Assembly: GCF_039710355.1 (NCBI RefSeq)
Contig: NZ_JBDKWZ010000011.1
Coordinates: 124,001 to 188,000 of the forward strand
Origin: Rapidithrix thailandica
GTDB taxonomy: Bacteria > Bacteroidota > Bacteroidia > Cytophagales > Flammeovirgaceae
Direction of reading: 5' to 3'
DNA: 64,000 bases
Under the pieces are notes generated by a model. The model worked only from the letters and a program-made list of their open reading frames with translations. It made no database searches and was not told the DNA's origin. Positions 9,008 to 18,600 of this stretch are shown one piece after another. Both the position numbers and the translations under genes were made by a program. The stretch's first letter is position 1. Each line of letters starts with the position of its first letter.

Positions 9008-9232
9008 AAATTAATTTTTAATTGATTAAATAAACATTTTGACGAATATTGAATCTATGTAACACGATCTCCACGTTCTTAATTTCCGAAAGTCGAAATA
9101 GTTGAGGTCCGCATTCTCAATACAATGATTCACCGAATACTTTAAAGATAAGCTTTTTTTTATAAGTGGGCTAAAGCATGTTTGAATTAAATTCTTCTTG
9201 GCCTATGGCATATGTTGCTTTTGCTCACTCTT

Positions 9233-9387
9233 TTAAGAGTATGTTTAAATTTCATCCTTTGGCTCAAAAACTCCCATTTCAGGGGCCTCAGTGCAGTATT
9301 TTGAGAGCCCTCAACTGAGAATTTAACCACCAAAGAAGCGGGCTCTCGAAGGAGCCTCTCCCACAACGAAATTTAGACATGCTCTAA
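9233..9387. repeat. inverted-repeat element, copy 1 (MITE-like)
   Basis: About 155 bases bounded by imperfect inverted ends: TTAAGAGTATGTTTAAATTT at 9233-9252 and AAATTTAGACATGCTCTAA at 9369-9387. The left half is clearly related to 55125-55178 (shared AAAAACTCCCATTTCAGGG) and the right half to 40204-40250. It contains no coding capacity, so a non-autonomous mobile element or extragenic palindrome is likely. Confidence 0.6.
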
Positions 9388-9420
9388 ACAGGGAATGCTC
9401 CCATGTAAAACAATTTGACA

Positions 9421-9456
9421 ATAAGAAAGCCTGTCATGCATGACAGGCTTTCTTAT
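9421..9456. terminator. perfect palindrome after csp gene
   Basis: An 18-base half site ATAAGAAAGCCTGTCATG (9421-9438) is followed directly by its perfect complement (9439-9456). It lies 25 bases past the stop of the minimal cold-shock gene and can fold as a strong hairpin on either strand, ending in U-rich sequence. Confidence 0.75.
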
Positions 9457-9481
9457 TGAAATTCACGGAATGTAGAAGCAA

Positions 9482-9673
9482 TTAAACTACCTTAACATTA
9501 ACGGCATTTAATCCTTTTCTACCTTCTTGTAAATCAAACTCAACAACATCACCTTCTTGAATGCTGTCGATTAATCCTGAAACGTGTACAAAATATTCTT
9601 TGTTTGTACCTTCTTCGATAATGAACCCAAACCCTTTTGATTCATTGAAGAACTTTACTGTGCCTTTATTCAT
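9482..9673 (-). CDS. minimal cold-shock protein (CspA family)
   Basis: 63 aa consisting of one cold-shock domain: GTVKFFNESKGFGFI (RNP1) and EYFVHVSGL (RNP2), ending KGLNAVNVKVV. This is the usual length for a single-domain nucleic-acid chaperone. It has a TACCTTTG box upstream and a perfect palindromic terminator downstream, so it is monocistronic. Confidence 0.93.
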   Translation of the reverse strand: MNKGTVKFFNESKGFGFIIEEGTNKEYFVHVSGLIDSIQEGDVVEFDLQEGRKGLNAVNVKVV

Positions 9674-9706
9674 TGATGAAAATTAAATAATAATGATATA
9701 ATGAGG

Positions 9707-9714
9707 CAAAGGTA
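9707..9714 (-). promoter_or_regulatory. -7 box of the csp promoter
   Basis: TACCTTTG on the minus strand matches the Bacteroidota TAnnTTTG element, about 35 bases upstream of the csp start codon. The remaining upstream stretch to 10003 is AT-rich and has no visible gene. Confidence 0.5.
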
Positions 9715-10003
9715 TTGTTATATCATTTTATCTGACAATTTTTAGCGCTTAAATTTTATTTTTTTCTTCACTTAATTTGTTAACTATCTGATATTGAGTG
9801 ATTTGTATTTTTTTGTTAAAATGAGAAAAAACTACAAAAAGTGATTTTTTGTAGTGAATTTGCTGGCATTAGTAGAGTTTTCAGGTTTGAGGTTAGTTTT
9901 GAATTGTCTTCCGTTACTTCCCATAATTCTATAATTTAATACCTGTTTAATTGTATTTTCATCAAGGATATTTGACAAAATATGCCTTTGATATATGTAC
10001 AGC

Positions 10004-10411
10004 TCATGTAATTCTTACCTTATCGAGTTTTTCACATAATTCGATATTGGAGAGTGTTCCGCTTTTTCTTTGGCTTGAAGAGTTAAAATCCCTTGCAAGG
10101 AAATGCGTACAATTTTCAATGGCAGTCAGGTCTCTTTGCCGGTCATCTGCAAAGCCTCCGCAAAGTTGCCACTGACCCACTGTGGTTTTATATTGATCTG
10201 GAAGATACCTCGGTCGCTCCCCAATATGGTAAAGGGTAACATTTTGCGTAACAGATTTCAGTAACTCCATTATCAAAATGTCCACTCCTCTAAAATCGCA
10301 GACTGAAAAAGAAACATGCGCTTGAGTACTATATTTCCTCAACGGTTTTTCATAAAATTCCAAAAAGTCAGAAAAACGGATATTCCCATTTCCAAAAATG
10401 AATATATTCAT
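10004..10411 (-). CDS. conserved hypothetical protein
   Basis: 135 aa, soluble, with no signal peptide or membrane segment. It starts with a short beta strand (MNIFIFGNGNI) and has a motif-like stretch GERPRYLPDQYKTTVGQWQL followed by an acidic/Cys region (DRQRDLTAIENCTHF). I recognise the general pattern from uncharacterised Bacteroidota proteins but know no function. It ends downstream of the cupin gene on the same strand with about 50 bases between them. Confidence 0.6.
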   Translation of the reverse strand: MNIFIFGNGNIRFSDFLEFYEKPLRKYSTQAHVSFSVCDFRGVDILIMELLKSVTQNVTLYHIGERPRYLPDQYKTTVGQWQLCGGFADDRQRDLTAIENCTHFLARDFNSSSQRKSGTLSNIELCEKLDKVRIT

Positions 10412-10462
10412 TGGTAAAGTAGTTGATGGATGCTTTAAAGGATTTGCTTATTAAAGGCAGGT

Positions 10463-10828
10463 TTATATTTTCTCCAGGTTCTCTTTTGTGAATTTTCCGG
10501 GATTGTTTCCTGTATTTACCGTAGAGATGGGTTCAAATAACATGACCGATACTTCTTGTTCTGCAACGGGGCGGTGTTCTACTCCTTTGGGGACAATGAT
10601 GAATTCATGTTCATGTACTTCAACGGTTTTGTCACGAAACTCCATACGGAGCTTCCCTTTGAGTACATAGAACATTTCATCCTCTTTGTCATGTTTGTGC
10701 CATACAAATGTTCCGTACAGTTTTACCAACTTGACATGTTGCCCATTCAATTCACCTACAACCTTTGGGTTCCAGTAGTCTGAAAAACCGGAAAGTTTAT
10801 CTTCAAGTGTTACTTTTTCAATTTTCAT
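10463..10828 (-). CDS. cupin-domain protein
   Basis: 121-aa single-domain cupin. Motif 1 is visible as WHKHDKEDEMFYVLKGKL (two His and a Glu) and motif 2 as PKGVEHRPVAEQ (His). These residues normally bind a metal. An in-frame ATG at 10897 would add 23 residues rich in Lys, but the cupin fold begins at MKIEKVTLED, so 10828 is preferred. The substrate is unknown; many such proteins are small-molecule isomerases or dioxygenase-like enzymes. Confidence 0.85.
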   Translation of the reverse strand: MKIEKVTLEDKLSGFSDYWNPKVVGELNGQHVKLVKLYGTFVWHKHDKEDEMFYVLKGKLRMEFRDKTVEVHEHEFIIVPKGVEHRPVAEQEVSVMLFEPISTVNTGNNPGKFTKENLEKI

Positions 10829-10960
10829 CGTTGAATTTATTTTTGACAATCGTTTAGGCTTATCAAATATAGCCGGTGAATTGAATTTTATCTTCAAACA
10901 AGATTAGCATGAAAAAATCCCCTGAAATTATCGGTTCAGAGGATGATGTACTTTTAATTT

Positions 10961-12313
10961 TTATATGTTTTCCAGGCGGTCAGGGAGTAATTTATCGATC
11001 CAATCGTCATATTCCCCATCGTAACCGACTTTTCGTTGCAATGCTTCTGTTCTGTCCAGAATGCTTTGAATCACTTCGTCCGGCATAAATTTCTTTTGTT
11101 GAATTTGCTCTGCAATGCTACTGATTTTCTTTTCAATGGTGCTTTCTGTGGTGCGTAACCATTTTTCGTAATCATTTTCCTGCCAATCAAAAAAATGATC
11201 CATCACCTCCAGGGAAACTTCCTTTCCATGCTCCAACGATTCTTTGATATTGCCTCGGCCGGTGACGGCATTCCCTAAGGCAAATACATGCTCATAGCCT
11301 TCCACTTGGCAGCTTTTAGGATCAGTAAACCGGAACAAAGGCCCGTCAAAAGGAATGCCCTCTATCTTTTCAGGGATGCTGCCTATGGAAGATATTACCA
11401 AGGGGGAACGGGCTGTAAACTCACTGCCAGGTACCGCGACTACTTTTCCATCTTGGATTTCTGTTTTCTGAAAAACCATCCCTTTTAACTGCTCTTGTTC
11501 CACAAGTTTGTCAACAGGCATGGCACAGGGTTCAAAATGAAACAAGTATTTATTTTGAAAGTTTTCCATGATTTTTTGAGCAACCTTTTGAGCTTTGGCT
11601 TCGGCTTCCGGTGTATCTTTGGCGATGGGAGACAAGGGCATGTCTATGGCTCTTCTACGATAGTACAGAGTGCAGCCTGTCAGGCCAAGGTCTTTCAAGG
11701 TGAGGTGATGGTCGTCCAGAACTTTTTTGATGCTTTTTTCCAGGGTAAACATGTCGGTTTGAATTCCCCGGTCTTCCAGTGCTTGGTGTACGGTTTCGAT
11801 CATCAGAACTTTTACCACATCCAAGGAAGCCAAGCCTCCGCCAATCACAATAGCATTATCACGAATGGGGTAATAGGGTCCTTGGTAATCGGGTTCATGA
11901 AAGTGATTGAACCAATAAATAAAGGGGTTTTGGTAAACTAAGCCTTTGTTAACGTATTGATCAATACCAGGAACGGGCAAAGGGCGGTCTTTCCACGCTC
12001 CGGTGGCCAGTAAGATGGCTGAAAAGCCCCAGTTGTTTACCAAGTCATCGAAAAAAATATCTCTGCCCAACTTTACCCCGGGTACATAGCGAATATGCTC
12101 TTGGCTTAATTTGCTGTCAATCGCCCTTTCCTCTTTGTCTCTGAGCTTGACATGCCATTTGGGCAACCCATCTTCAATTTTACCATAGGGAAGTAAATTT
12201 TGATCAAAAACGACTACTCTGAAGCCTCGTTTGGCTAATTGATGTGCAGCTTCCGAGCCGGAAACGGCTCCTCCGATAATTGCGACAAAATGATGACCGG
12301 TGAGATTTTCCAT
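10961..12313 (-). CDS. FAD-dependent NAD(P) oxidoreductase (GltD/ferredoxin-reductase-like)
   Basis: 450-aa two-dinucleotide flavoprotein. The first Rossmann motif is VAIIGGAVSGSEAAHQLAKR (residues 11-30; the third glycine is Ala-Val-Ser-Gly), the ATG motif is ILLATGAWKDRPLPVPG, and the second nucleotide site is AIVIGGGLASLDVV. The end contains FALGNAVTGRGNIKESLEHG, the FAD-closing motif. The layout matches adrenodoxin-reductase or GltD-like electron-transfer proteins. The C-terminal about 80 residues are helical and extra. No partner dehydrogenase subunit is adjacent, so the electron acceptor is unknown. Confidence 0.85.
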   Translation of the reverse strand: MENLTGHHFVAIIGGAVSGSEAAHQLAKRGFRVVVFDQNLLPYGKIEDGLPKWHVKLRDKEERAIDSKLSQEHIRYVPGVKLGRDIFFDDLVNNWGFSAILLATGAWKDRPLPVPGIDQYVNKGLVYQNPFIYWFNHFHEPDYQGPYYPIRDNAIVIGGGLASLDVVKVLMIETVHQALEDRGIQTDMFTLEKSIKKVLDDHHLTLKDLGLTGCTLYYRRRAIDMPLSPIAKDTPEAEAKAQKVAQKIMENFQNKYLFHFEPCAMPVDKLVEQEQLKGMVFQKTEIQDGKVVAVPGSEFTARSPLVISSIGSIPEKIEGIPFDGPLFRFTDPKSCQVEGYEHVFALGNAVTGRGNIKESLEHGKEVSLEVMDHFFDWQENDYEKWLRTTESTIEKKISSIAEQIQQKKFMPDEVIQSILDRTEALQRKVGYDGEYDDWIDKLLPDRLENI

Positions 12314-12440
12314 AGTGCTTTTCGGGTGTTTTTCAGGAAGATAAGAAAATACATGGAATATGTAAAACCCTCAAATTAATATTTTGCGAACCGCTTCTTT
12401 TCTCTTGAGAAATAAAAGTCAATGAGTACAAAGCTGTAAG

Positions 12441-12603
12441 TGAAGTGAATTAACCTTTTTCTTTTTCCTGAAAAATGTTTCAAACAGGCCTTCTCTGTGT
12501 GCCTTTTTTCAACAATAGCTTTGGCTATTCTTTTCAAAAAGTGCCTTGATGAGCCGGTTTTGATTCTATGTTCGGTCAAAAACTATTCGTGTCAACCACC
12601 TCA
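12441..12603. repeat. 163-bp dispersed repeat, copy A
   Basis: This stretch matches 46276-46438 over its whole length with scattered substitutions, for example the shared CAACAATAGCTTTGGCTATT and TTCGGTCAAAAACTAT. The last about 57 bases also match 54271-54328 inside a SUKH-like gene. No intact frame runs through both copies, so it is a repeat or a gene relic rather than a gene. Confidence 0.65.
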
Positions 12604-12753
12604 GTGTGTTAAAAGAAACAGTGCAAAGTGAAAAAAAGATGAGAAGTATTTTCCGGGGCTTGTCTATTTTTGGAAATTACGGGGAAATGAAGCGCTTTAA
12701 ACGCTATCAACCGCCCAATATAAACGAAGTTTCATATTACGATGTAGAGAAAG

Positions 12754-13251
12754 ATGGACTCAATAGAAATTCTCATTAAAATACGAAAAATTGTCCGCTC
12801 GATTAATTTGGAGTCAAAACGTATTCAAAAGGATTTTGGAATTAGCATTCCGCAATTATTGTGTTTGGGGCACTTGACCCAATGCGAAAATTATCAATCG
12901 ACTCATAGTGAGTTGATGCAATTGCTCAGTTTGAACTCGAGTACGGTGACGGGGATTATCAATCGCTTGGAAAATAGGGGGTTGGTTGCGCGTTTGCCTA
13001 AAATGGGAGATAAACGGATTACGTACATTGCCTTGACCTCCAAGGGCTTTAAATTGCTTGAGGATACGCCTAATATTTTGCACGATCAACTTTCTGCTAA
13101 AATTGATAAATTGCCCCAAGGAAAGAAAGAAATGATCAAGGAGGCGCTTGAAATAATTATTGAGGCCTTGCATATTGAAGAAATAGATGCTTCTCCTTTA
13201 TTGACCATTGAAGAACCTATTGGGAAGAAAGAGGAGCAACATGAAGAGTAG
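12754..13251 (+). CDS. MarR-family transcriptional regulator
   Basis: 165 aa. The winged helix is visible from ISIPQLLCLGHL through SSTVTGIINRLENRGLVARL to KMGDKRITYIALTSKG, followed by long C-terminal dimer helices and an acidic tail. All expected secondary elements are present, unlike the MarR gene at 7246. The gene is monocistronic and convergent with the membrane kinase-like gene. Confidence 0.88.
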   Translation: MDSIEILIKIRKIVRSINLESKRIQKDFGISIPQLLCLGHLTQCENYQSTHSELMQLLSLNSSTVTGIINRLENRGLVARLPKMGDKRITYIALTSKGFKLLEDTPNILHDQLSAKIDKLPQGKKEMIKEALEIIIEALHIEEIDASPLLTIEEPIGKKEEQHEE

Positions 13252-13321
13252 GCAAATGTTCTACTCACCCGGGCCCATTTGTATATAATTACTGGGCTCG
13301 GGTGGTTGATGCAAAACGGGT

Positions 13322-14848
13322 TTAGAGCATTGGAGAAAGTACACAGTGTTGAAAAGGAAGACGCAAAAAGATTTCCAGGACTCCTTCTGATGGGCTGCCG
13401 AACGTTAATTTTCCTTGATGTTGTTGTACTACACTGTAACATACTACCAAACCTTTATCTTTTTGTAGTAAGGCGGTATAAGGGTTGATCAATGCTTCCA
13501 GTTCGCCTGCTTCCAGGTGTTTGCCGTTTATGCGAAGGGTTAGTTCGGTAGTAGGCGCTTCGGCAGGGTCAGCCTCAGCCATTTGCAAATGGAGGTATAA
13601 TTTCCCCTTATCTTCAATTCGTTCCAAGGCAAAACGAAAGAGGTTGTACAAGGCAATTTCAAACTGAGGCAAACAAGCAAATTCTTCTATCTCTTCATAA
13701 TCCTTAATGATCCGCACCTTTTCCGGAGGTCCACACTCCTGTAATACACTGTCAATTAAATCCGGGTAACTGCGATTCGTTTTTTCGACCTTGGATAAAG
13801 CAGCTTGTTTTTGTAAAAAATGAATGCTTTTTCTCAGTTGCAGGCATTTTTCATTTATTCCTTCTGTCAGTGCTTTGGTTTCCAGTAATTTGAAATCCAC
13901 TTGTTGCTCTTGTGCATATTGTGTGATGGGAAGCTGTTCGTCTATCTCTTCCAAGAGTTTGTAGATGCCGGCAATCGCTTGCAGGTTGTCTTCCAGTAAG
14001 GTTAAATCTTGTTGGATATCTTTGACAGGGACAGGAAGCGTAGAGGTGATGGCATCTGCCATCAGTTGTTCGGGAGACAATTCAGTCTTCTCTTTTAAGG
14101 CCGTTTTTAGTTTTAGTATTTCATCTTTTAAGATGTCGGCCTCCTGAGAGGAAGCTGTTAAGAAACTTTCTTTTTGAGCGTTCTCCCGTAATTGATTTTC
14201 CAATATTGCTTGCGTTTGATCCAGTTGCGCTTTTTGAGAAGCAAGCTCTTGGCGAAAGCTTTTTTGGACGTAAAAAGCCAAAGAGATAATTATACCGGCA
14301 ATGATGAGCATACTACTCCATTCTACTAGATGGTTAGGAGGTAGCCAAATATTGGAGTCGTTCCATTGAATGGCTTCTTTGATAAACAATGCAGCAACCA
14401 TAATCAACAAGGTAGTAAGCCATGGCCAAAGACGCTCTTTGCCGGAAAATAAAGTGAGGGGAAGCAGTATACTACTAACAATGATTAATTGTATATGCAA
14501 TACGATTCCGGGCAAGAAAAAATAGGTATTGACAGGAGTGGAAACTGCTATGGTCATTAAAAAGACAAAACCCGGTAATAAGATACTGGTGAATGACCGG
14601 TTTAAAATAGTTGATCCTAGGTGGTTAAGTGCAAGGGCTCCGGTACATAGAAACATAAAAGCGATGGAAGGCCAGGCATAATTGCCTAAGCCCGAAACCC
14701 ATAAAGCAATACTGATGACCAGAAGTGTTAAAAAAACACTGAGGCAAATATGATTACTGAGTTTTAATTGCCTTTGCAAAGAAAGCGATTGAGAGGAATG
14801 GACACCTCTGTTGCTCAACCAGCGCCAGCCGTGATGAGGAGTTTTCAT
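13322..14848 (-). CDS. membrane histidine-kinase-like protein, degenerate
   Basis: 508 aa. The N-terminal half has about six to seven membrane helices (residues 35-215), followed by a coiled coil (about 215-270, SFRQELASQKAQLDQTQ), a helical pair that would be the dimer/phosphoacceptor region, and a C-terminal region resembling an ATP-binding GHKL fold (ALYNLFRFALER in the place of the N box, then LHLQMAEAD and a GLVVCYSVVQQHQGKLTFGS element like the G2 box). I do not see a clear H box His or a canonical DxGxG motif. It may be a signalling protein that lost kinase activity. No response regulator is adjacent. Confidence 0.6.
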   Translation of the reverse strand: MKTPHHGWRWLSNRGVHSSQSLSLQRQLKLSNHICLSVFLTLLVISIALWVSGLGNYAWPSIAFMFLCTGALALNHLGSTILNRSFTSILLPGFVFLMTIAVSTPVNTYFFLPGIVLHIQLIIVSSILLPLTLFSGKERLWPWLTTLLIMVAALFIKEAIQWNDSNIWLPPNHLVEWSSMLIIAGIIISLAFYVQKSFRQELASQKAQLDQTQAILENQLRENAQKESFLTASSQEADILKDEILKLKTALKEKTELSPEQLMADAITSTLPVPVKDIQQDLTLLEDNLQAIAGIYKLLEEIDEQLPITQYAQEQQVDFKLLETKALTEGINEKCLQLRKSIHFLQKQAALSKVEKTNRSYPDLIDSVLQECGPPEKVRIIKDYEEIEEFACLPQFEIALYNLFRFALERIEDKGKLYLHLQMAEADPAEAPTTELTLRINGKHLEAGELEALINPYTALLQKDKGLVVCYSVVQQHQGKLTFGSPSEGVLEIFLRLPFQHCVLSPML

Positions 14849-14961
14849 GTCTCTATTGAGTAAGTGTTTAAGAGATGTTAAAAATGCCTAAAGCTTTTCG
14901 AATATTTAATTTTAAAACCTAACTTTCGTCAAAAATAAAAAGGAAAAGTAAAATCAACAGT

Positions 14962-15519
14962 ATGAAACTCAAATTGACATTTGTTGCGCTTATTTGTGCA
15001 ATTGTGGGACTGACTAGCACAAACAGTATTGCTCAAAAATTTACAGGCTTGGATAAAAGCCCTTTGGATCTTGCTTATTTCCCCCAAAGTTCAGGCTATA
15101 AAAAGGATGTCAAACCTGTGATGAGGGTTATGTATTCCCGGCCTCAGAAAAAAGGGCGGAAGGTATTCGGCGGTTTGGAAGCTTATGACAAAGTATGGAG
15201 AGCCGGGGCGAATGAAGCGACAGAAGTGATTTTCTTTGAAGATGTGAAATTGGGTGGAAAAGATATCAAGGCAGGTACCTATACCTTGTATGTAATTCCT
15301 ACTGCGGATCATTGGACGGTAATCCTGAGCAAAGACACGAATGTATGGGGAGCCTATTCGTATGATCAAGCCATGGATGTAACTCGTATCGAAGTGAAAA
15401 CCCAAAAGACACCTTCAGCGGTAGAAGCTTTTACTATTATGTTTGAAGGAAAAGGCCCTAAAGGAAAAATGCTGATGGCCTGGGACGATACTATGGTGGA
15501 AATACCGATCAATAAATAA
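14962..15519 (+). CDS. DUF2911 secreted protein
   Basis: 185 aa with a signal peptide (cleavage after SIAQ, about residue 24). The rest is the DUF2911 pattern: VMRVMYSRPQKKGRKVFGGL, VWRAGANEATEVIFFEDVKL, AGTYTLYVIP and WGAYSYDQAMDVTRI. The family is abundant in Bacteroidota, periplasmic or surface-exposed, and of unknown function. It converges with porU2 across a bidirectional terminator. Confidence 0.9.
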   Translation: MKLKLTFVALICAIVGLTSTNSIAQKFTGLDKSPLDLAYFPQSSGYKKDVKPVMRVMYSRPQKKGRKVFGGLEAYDKVWRAGANEATEVIFFEDVKLGGKDIKAGTYTLYVIPTADHWTVILSKDTNVWGAYSYDQAMDVTRIEVKTQKTPSAVEAFTIMFEGKGPKGKMLMAWDDTMVEIPINK

Positions 15520-15590
15520 TTGAAGGGAAGAAATGCTCCTCTTTAGGGCATTTGTTTTCGAATTCGCAATAATGTTTTGCCTGAAGAGAT

Positions 15591-15632
15591 AAAAGAAGCC
15601 GATGAAAATAAATGTTTTCATCGGCTTCTTTT
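15591..15632. terminator. bidirectional terminator between DUF2911 gene and porU2
   Basis: An 18-base stem (15591-15608, AAAAGAAGCCGATGAAAA) pairs perfectly with 15615-15632 across a six-base loop. A-rich and T-rich flanks give U-tracts on both strands. It serves both convergent genes. Confidence 0.85.
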
Positions 15633-15644
15633 ATTAAGGAGCTT

Positions 15645-18600
15645 TTATCTTAACAAGTACAATTTGCCAAAGCCTTTCTTAAACATATGGTCTGCCGAAG
15701 TTTCCCGGTGTTCAATGGAATTGCCGTTGGCACGGGTGATGACCCGGTAAAAGTACGGCCCATTTGCCAATTGCCCGCCAAATTCATCCCGGCCGTCCCA
15801 AGCATACTCTGAGATGTTATGTCCGATTTTGATTGGGCCTAATTCATCCTGGGTAATTTCTCTGACCACCCGACCGGATACTGTTAGGATTTGGATTTTA
15901 ATTTGATCCGGAATAATATTTCCCGTAAGGGTGAACACAAACCGGACCTTGTCCGAAAAGGGGTTAGGGTAGGGGTAAAAATGAGTGATTTTCGACTCGT
16001 TGATGACTTCAAAACGGGTTTGATAAGGTTTTAAACCGGACTTGTTTCCCGAAATATCGCTGGCTTGTACCATCAAGGTATAAATGCCGTCTTCGAGCCG
16101 TTCAGGTTGATAATCTACTTGAAAAGAATTGTTTTCCGAACCCAACCATGTGACTTGAGGGGTGGCAAAATAAATCCGTTGAAACTCACAATCATCACAG
16201 GTTTTCATATACAATTCCATACCCGTAGTATCCTTTCGGATCAGGTGTTTGTTTTCATCTTTAAGAGTAATACTGATCAACGGAGATGGAGAGACGATTT
16301 CGCCATCCAAGATATGCCTACCGTCAAAAAGTACATCCAGAATAGGGTTGGTGTTGTCTATAGATACCTTGTAGTTTACCTTTAATACATTATTTTCATA
16401 AATCTGCTCAGGCTGAAGGCGAGGGTTGACCTGGACGTTTAATTCATTTTTGCCTCCGAAACCTATGCTTGGTATAGCGCTCTCAAATGCCAGGGACTGG
16501 TTGGCTTTTAATGTACCCAATGTATCGTACAATACCTCTTGTTTGTTGGTTTCAAGATTTTGAAGGCTGTATTTTACGATCAGGGATTTTTCAAAATCTA
16601 CTTCCGACACGTTGACAAAACTAAATTTGTACCGGATACTGTCACCTTCTTGAAAAGAGGGTAAAGGGTCTTGCTCGGGGGCTTTTCCGGCAAAGAAAAG
16701 CATTCCTTCAGGCATGGGTTCGTAGAAGACTTTCCAATCCTTCAACTGCATGGGCGTTTGTTGTGTGAGGTCTTCTATATCGGCCATTAATCTTAAGTAA
16801 GGGTATTCGGAGGCATTGATGTTACTGAGGTCTTCGTGCGTCAGATTCACGGCTTCTTGCAAAAGGGTCTCAGTACCGTTCAGGTTAATTCCGTAAAGGT
16901 CTACCTTTACCAGGTCTTGCTCCGAATCTTTGTCGTGGAATTTAGCCCAACTATGTCCCCAGGCCTGGGCCGGCCCAATGATGGTCGAGCTGATGGTGCC
17001 TTGCCGGTTGTCGAGTACTATTTCAAAATCTCCCGTAATGACCTGTTCGTTCGGAGGGGTACCACTGACGTTTTCCGGTTGGGCAAAAATCTCCGTAGCC
17101 GAATTTGCCGGGGCTCCCATTTTGCCAAAGGCAATATAAGGCTCTCCATTTTTAACTTTCGCTTGTAGTTGGTCGGTGTCGATACCGATTTTGACCAATT
17201 CTTCCCAGTTCCAACTCTTTAGCGTTTCCATTTGAAAATCTCCAATCGTCATCACAAGTACATAATCATCCTGTTCGATTTTCCGGAAGATGGAGCGCAA
17301 AGTACGCCAACCGGAGTTAAGCATATTTTCCTCTTGCCAGGTAGCAGCCCGGTGATTGTTAGGGTTTCCGGGGACGGCACTACCACAGGTTAAAGGTGTA
17401 TTGTACCAGTTAAATGGGTAGTTGTAAATGATGCCGTTGTCTTTGTCAAAGGGAATGATTAAGAGCCGGCCTTCGCTACATTCCCCATGGTCGATCACCC
17501 GGACTCCGTTAACATCCAGTGAATAGGTGTGCGGGCTGTCATGTGCTCCTCCGGTTGTCTTGGCGAAGATTTCGATCTTATCCCGGATAAATGCCCATGT
17601 CCTGCTTTGTTCATGGCGTCTGATCCGGTTTACCTCATCTTTTTTGAATTGAGGGAAATGGCTTTGCGACCAGCCCGAAGGACTGTCTTTGATATAGATG
17701 AAAGACGTAGAAGCCCAGGTGGTATCGTCTTCCGGACCCAAATCCCGGTACCTGACCCTGGCATAGTATACCAGTGAGTCTGTATCATTATCCGATAACA
17801 AATGGGTAGCCCATTGAGGTGTGATACTGGCTAAAACTTCCGTTTCCTGAAAAGCCGGGCTGTTGAATGAATCGGTGGTATCCAATTGAAATGTATAATA
17901 CCTCTCTTCGGAATAGGGATCGGTGTTTTGAGCAAATAAATTAACGGGTTGAGTACTGACAATGCTGAACTCTTGAGGAGTGATGAGGTTCATGGCTCCT
18001 CTCGGTAGTGTCAGTTGTATTTGACCTGTATTATTGTTTTCGTTCAGTTCTTCAATAGAGGCATTATTATCCAGAATCACTTCAAACGTATTGGTCCCAT
18101 GGCCAATGATGGCATCTTCAGCGGAGCGGGGAACCGTAAAGTACAAGGTGTCCTGATAGTAAGGAGGTTGTACGATTAAGGGGGCATACTCTTTTACCGT
18201 GCCGTTTTCATAAATGCGCCTGACCGTAATGTCCATAGGGTTGTGGGAAACTTTGCCGAAATTGGAAGTGACAATGCCGATTTGAAAAGAATCTGTTTGG
18301 ACTGTAATGGCCTCTTCCGGGTTAAAGGGCTGGATGAACAAACTCTCATCATCAATTTGGTAGTCCGGTTGCGTTGCTGCGAAAAGCCGGATAGCCGGGT
18401 CGCCTTGCAATACAAATTGTTGTGCGTTTGCCCAGAATAATTGATTGCCAGGATTTAACGCTATATACCGTTTGATGGTTTCCTGAAAAGCTTTTCCGAC
18501 GGGATAATTCAGATATACGTCATCTGCTAATAAGGTACTATAAATTTTGCTGCTATAGGAAAACAAAGATCCATCCAGGCCTAGGTCGCTATGGGCGGAG

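Noticed and set aside
12376..12579. 67-codon minus-strand frame
   Set aside because: It lies mostly inside a dispersed repeat whose second copy does not keep the frame; composition is not protein-like.
12639..12779. 46-codon plus-strand frame overlapping the MarR start
   Set aside because: Its end overlaps the MarR gene in another frame and no ribosome site or family pattern supports it, although the middle looks slightly protein-like.
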